Assembly: GCA_963667855.2 (NCBI GenBank) | Contig: CAXXKI010000003.1 | Location: 48,088-112,087 of the forward strand | Direction: 5' to 3' | DNA: 64,000 bases | From: G963667855 sp963667855 | Lineage (GTDB): Bacteria; Planctomycetota; Phycisphaerae; UBA1845 | In this document: positions 62,842 to 64,000 of the stretch, piece by piece | Layout: the number at the start of each line of letters is the position of its first letter | How positions within the stretch are numbered: position 1 is the first letter of the stretch | The notes under the pieces: generated by a model | Seen by the model: the letters and a program-made list of their open reading frames with translations, nothing else | Database searches by the model: none | What the model was told of the DNA's origin: nothing | Translations under genes and position numbers: made by a program

Positions 62842-63752
62842 ATGGATGAGAGTTTGCAGAAGTTGATAGCGGATGGTGAGAGTGAGGTTATGACGCTGGT
62901 TGCGTCATCGATCAGCGGCGAGGAGGTTCCGGGTCGGATAATGGTGGCCCCCTGGGTGAGGTTAAGAGTTCGGTGGGGATGTTCGTGGTTGACGAGGAGT
63001 CAGGGAAAAAGGTTATCGACGCGTTCAAGGCGCACGGTACGGATATCCCAGTTGATTTCGAGCATCAGACGCTGGGCGGTTCCTACGCTTCGCCGCAGGG
63101 TACGGCACCGGCGGCTGGTTGGATAAAGTCGCTGGAAGCGGTTCCGGGTGAAGGGTTGATGGCAGACGTGGAGTGGACGGAGGAAGCGAAGCGGATGCTG
63201 GCGGCGAAGCAGTACAGGTATCTGTCGCCGGTTGCGATTATCCGCAAGCGAGATCGGCGGGTGATGTCGTTGCATTCGGTAGCGCTGACGAACAAGCCGG
63301 CGATAGTGGGTATGTCGGCCATCGTAAACAAGGCGGTTGGTGAGAATTGTCAGGTGGAGTTGCAGGCGTTGCGGAGTGTATTGGGAATAGATGAAGGGGA
63401 GGAGTTGGGAGCTGATCCTGGCGGCGGCCGGCGAACGGATACGGGTTTTAGAGAAAAGTGCCGTAGAGAAGGAGGCGGCGGAGTTGGTGGCTTGTGCCCG
63501 GAAGGAGGGGAAGCTGGCGGATTGTCAGAGCGAGTGGGCTTTGCGGTTGGCACTTTCGGATCGGGAGTTGTTGAGATGTGGGTGGCAACAGCGCCGGTGG
63601 TTGTGGCTTCGGGGCGGACTGATGGTCCTGTTGGGAAAAAGGGTAGTGGTGTTGAGGATCGTGCGCGGTTGGAGTATCGGGGGTCGGAGGTTCTGCAGGC
63701 GGTTACGAGTGAGGATGCTTATGTTGCGGATTGTTTGCGGGATTGCGGGTGA
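62842..63752 (+). pseudogene. Mu gpI-like prohead protease/scaffold gene with three frameshifts
   Basis: The translated pieces follow the Mu protease I family in order but in alternating frames. Piece 1 (from ATG 62842, ggag site upstream) ends R-I-M-V-A-P-W near 62955. Piece 2, in the other frame, runs G-E-V-K-S-S-V-G-M-F-V-V-D through D-F-E-H-Q-T, A-P-A-A-G-W-I, Y-R-Y-L-S-P and A-L-T-N-K-P-A to about 63390. Piece 3 returns to the first frame (A-A-A-G-E-R-I...L-A-L-S-D-R-E-L) to about 63570. Piece 4 is back in the second frame (M-W-V-A-T-A-P-V-V-V-A-S-G-R-T-D). Breaks 1 and 2 lie in or near G-runs. It is likely inactive. Confidence 0.82.
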
Positions 63753-63835
63753 TGGCAGATCGGGTTGTGGCCCCGGCGCGTGGGTATATGAATTCGGTCG
63801 GTCTGTTGACCTGACCTTTGGGTTTTGATTTTTCA

Positions 63836-63865
63836 TGGTCCGCGGAGCGGACCCTACGGTTTTTG
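63836..63865. repeat. ggtccgc/gcggacc repeat before the last phage gene
   Basis: catggtccgcggagcggacc followed by ctacggttttt. It lies just before the aggagg site of the next gene. Confidence 0.85.
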
Positions 63866-63886
63866 TTTTATCAGGAGGATAGGGAA

Positions 63887-64000
63887 ATGGCATTAACGGG
63901 TAATCGGCAGGTTGATCATTTTGTGGATCAGGAGTTGCGGGAGGTTTCTGTTGCTTCCGGCGAGCGTATTTTCAAGGGCGGTTTTGTAGAGTGGGGTTCT
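63887..64000 (+). CDS. Phage structural protein, partial (DUF2190-like candidate)
   Basis: The first 38 codons of a gene cut by the window end: M-A-L-T-G-N-R-Q-V-D-H-F-V-D-Q-E-L-R, then V-S-V-A-S-G-E-R-I-F-K-G-G. The opening 'MALTxxRxVxxxVDQELRxxxVA' with a K-G-G/A turn resembles the small capsid-decoration or DUF2190-like proteins placed between the protease and the major head protein in Mu-like prophages. The ATG has an aggagg site eight bases upstream. Confidence 0.65.
   Translation, partial: MALTGNRQVDHFVDQELREVSVASGERIFKGGFVEWGS

Overview
The window looks like a chromosomal segment of a planctomycete, most likely of the Phycisphaerae type. The grounds are family-level: secreted proteins carry the 'DCNxNGxxDxxDI...PDECE' calcium-binding/dockerin-like tails, many small membrane proteins carry a C-x-x-C-G-Y-x-L / C-P-E-C-G zinc ribbon, two large membrane-anchored proteins carry the 'LPLDPFSGxPFKYR...SVGxN' tail, and housekeeping genes are scattered singly among lineage-specific genes and short repeats. 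TGA is a normal stop codon here (dnaE ends in TGA). No rRNA, tRNA or CRISPR array was recognised.

Layout. 0.2-2.6 kb: a minus-strand group of a lipoprotein esterase, yidD and a PilZ protein. 3.0-6.6 kb: dnaE. 6.6-7.6 kb: non-coding, with a dispersed palindromic repeat and a strong hairpin. 7.6-10.5 kb: a lipoprotein and an MsbA-like ABC exporter with an unusual periplasmic insertion. 10.7-13.4 kb: a large secreted metzincin-like protease. 13.4-15.1 kb: a 29-residue membrane peptide, a PilZ protein and a YjfB-like protein. 15.3-21 kb: a secreted dockerin-like protein, a methyltransferase, a zinc-ribbon protein and an M28 peptidase, separated by duplicated gene ends and hairpin repeats. 21.1-30.5 kb: an interrupted membrane gene, a kinase-like P-loop protein, a BamE-like protein, def-fmt, a TPR protein, rpsT, a TlyA-like methyltransferase, an ACT protein, a periplasmic protein, a STAS protein, a 25-residue membrane peptide and a zinc alcohol dehydrogenase. 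30.6-33.9 kb: lipoproteins around a candidate halocin-C8-like precursor with an overlapping membrane-protein gene. 34.0-37.1 kb: an SPFH / zf-TFIIB / zinc-ribbon membrane operon resembling Bacillus ydjI-ydjG. 38.3-45.9 kb: a giant gingipain-type C25 peptidase, a double VanZ protein and recQ. 46.7-49.3 kb: a surface protein with fibronectin-like and thrombospondin-3 repeats and a C-terminal anchor, plus a small lipoprotein. 49.4-56.0 kb: a tandem duplication of a two-gene membrane cassette. 57.0-59.3 kb: a secreted TPR protein. 59.8-64.0 kb: a partly decayed Mu-like prophage head module (terminase, portal, frameshifted protease, start of a small structural gene).

The most distinctive traits are (i) the duplicated, translationally coupled two-gene cassette at 49.4-56.0 kb, (ii) the bacteriocin-like precursor at 32.1-33.5 kb, and (iii) at least five families of short inverted repeats that sit against stop codons and gene junctions, in two cases contributing bases of the stop codon, and that also occupy gene junctions of the prophage module.

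All functional calls rest on motifs read by eye. Start sites were chosen from ribosome-binding sites and signal peptides; many differ from the longest possible reading frame.
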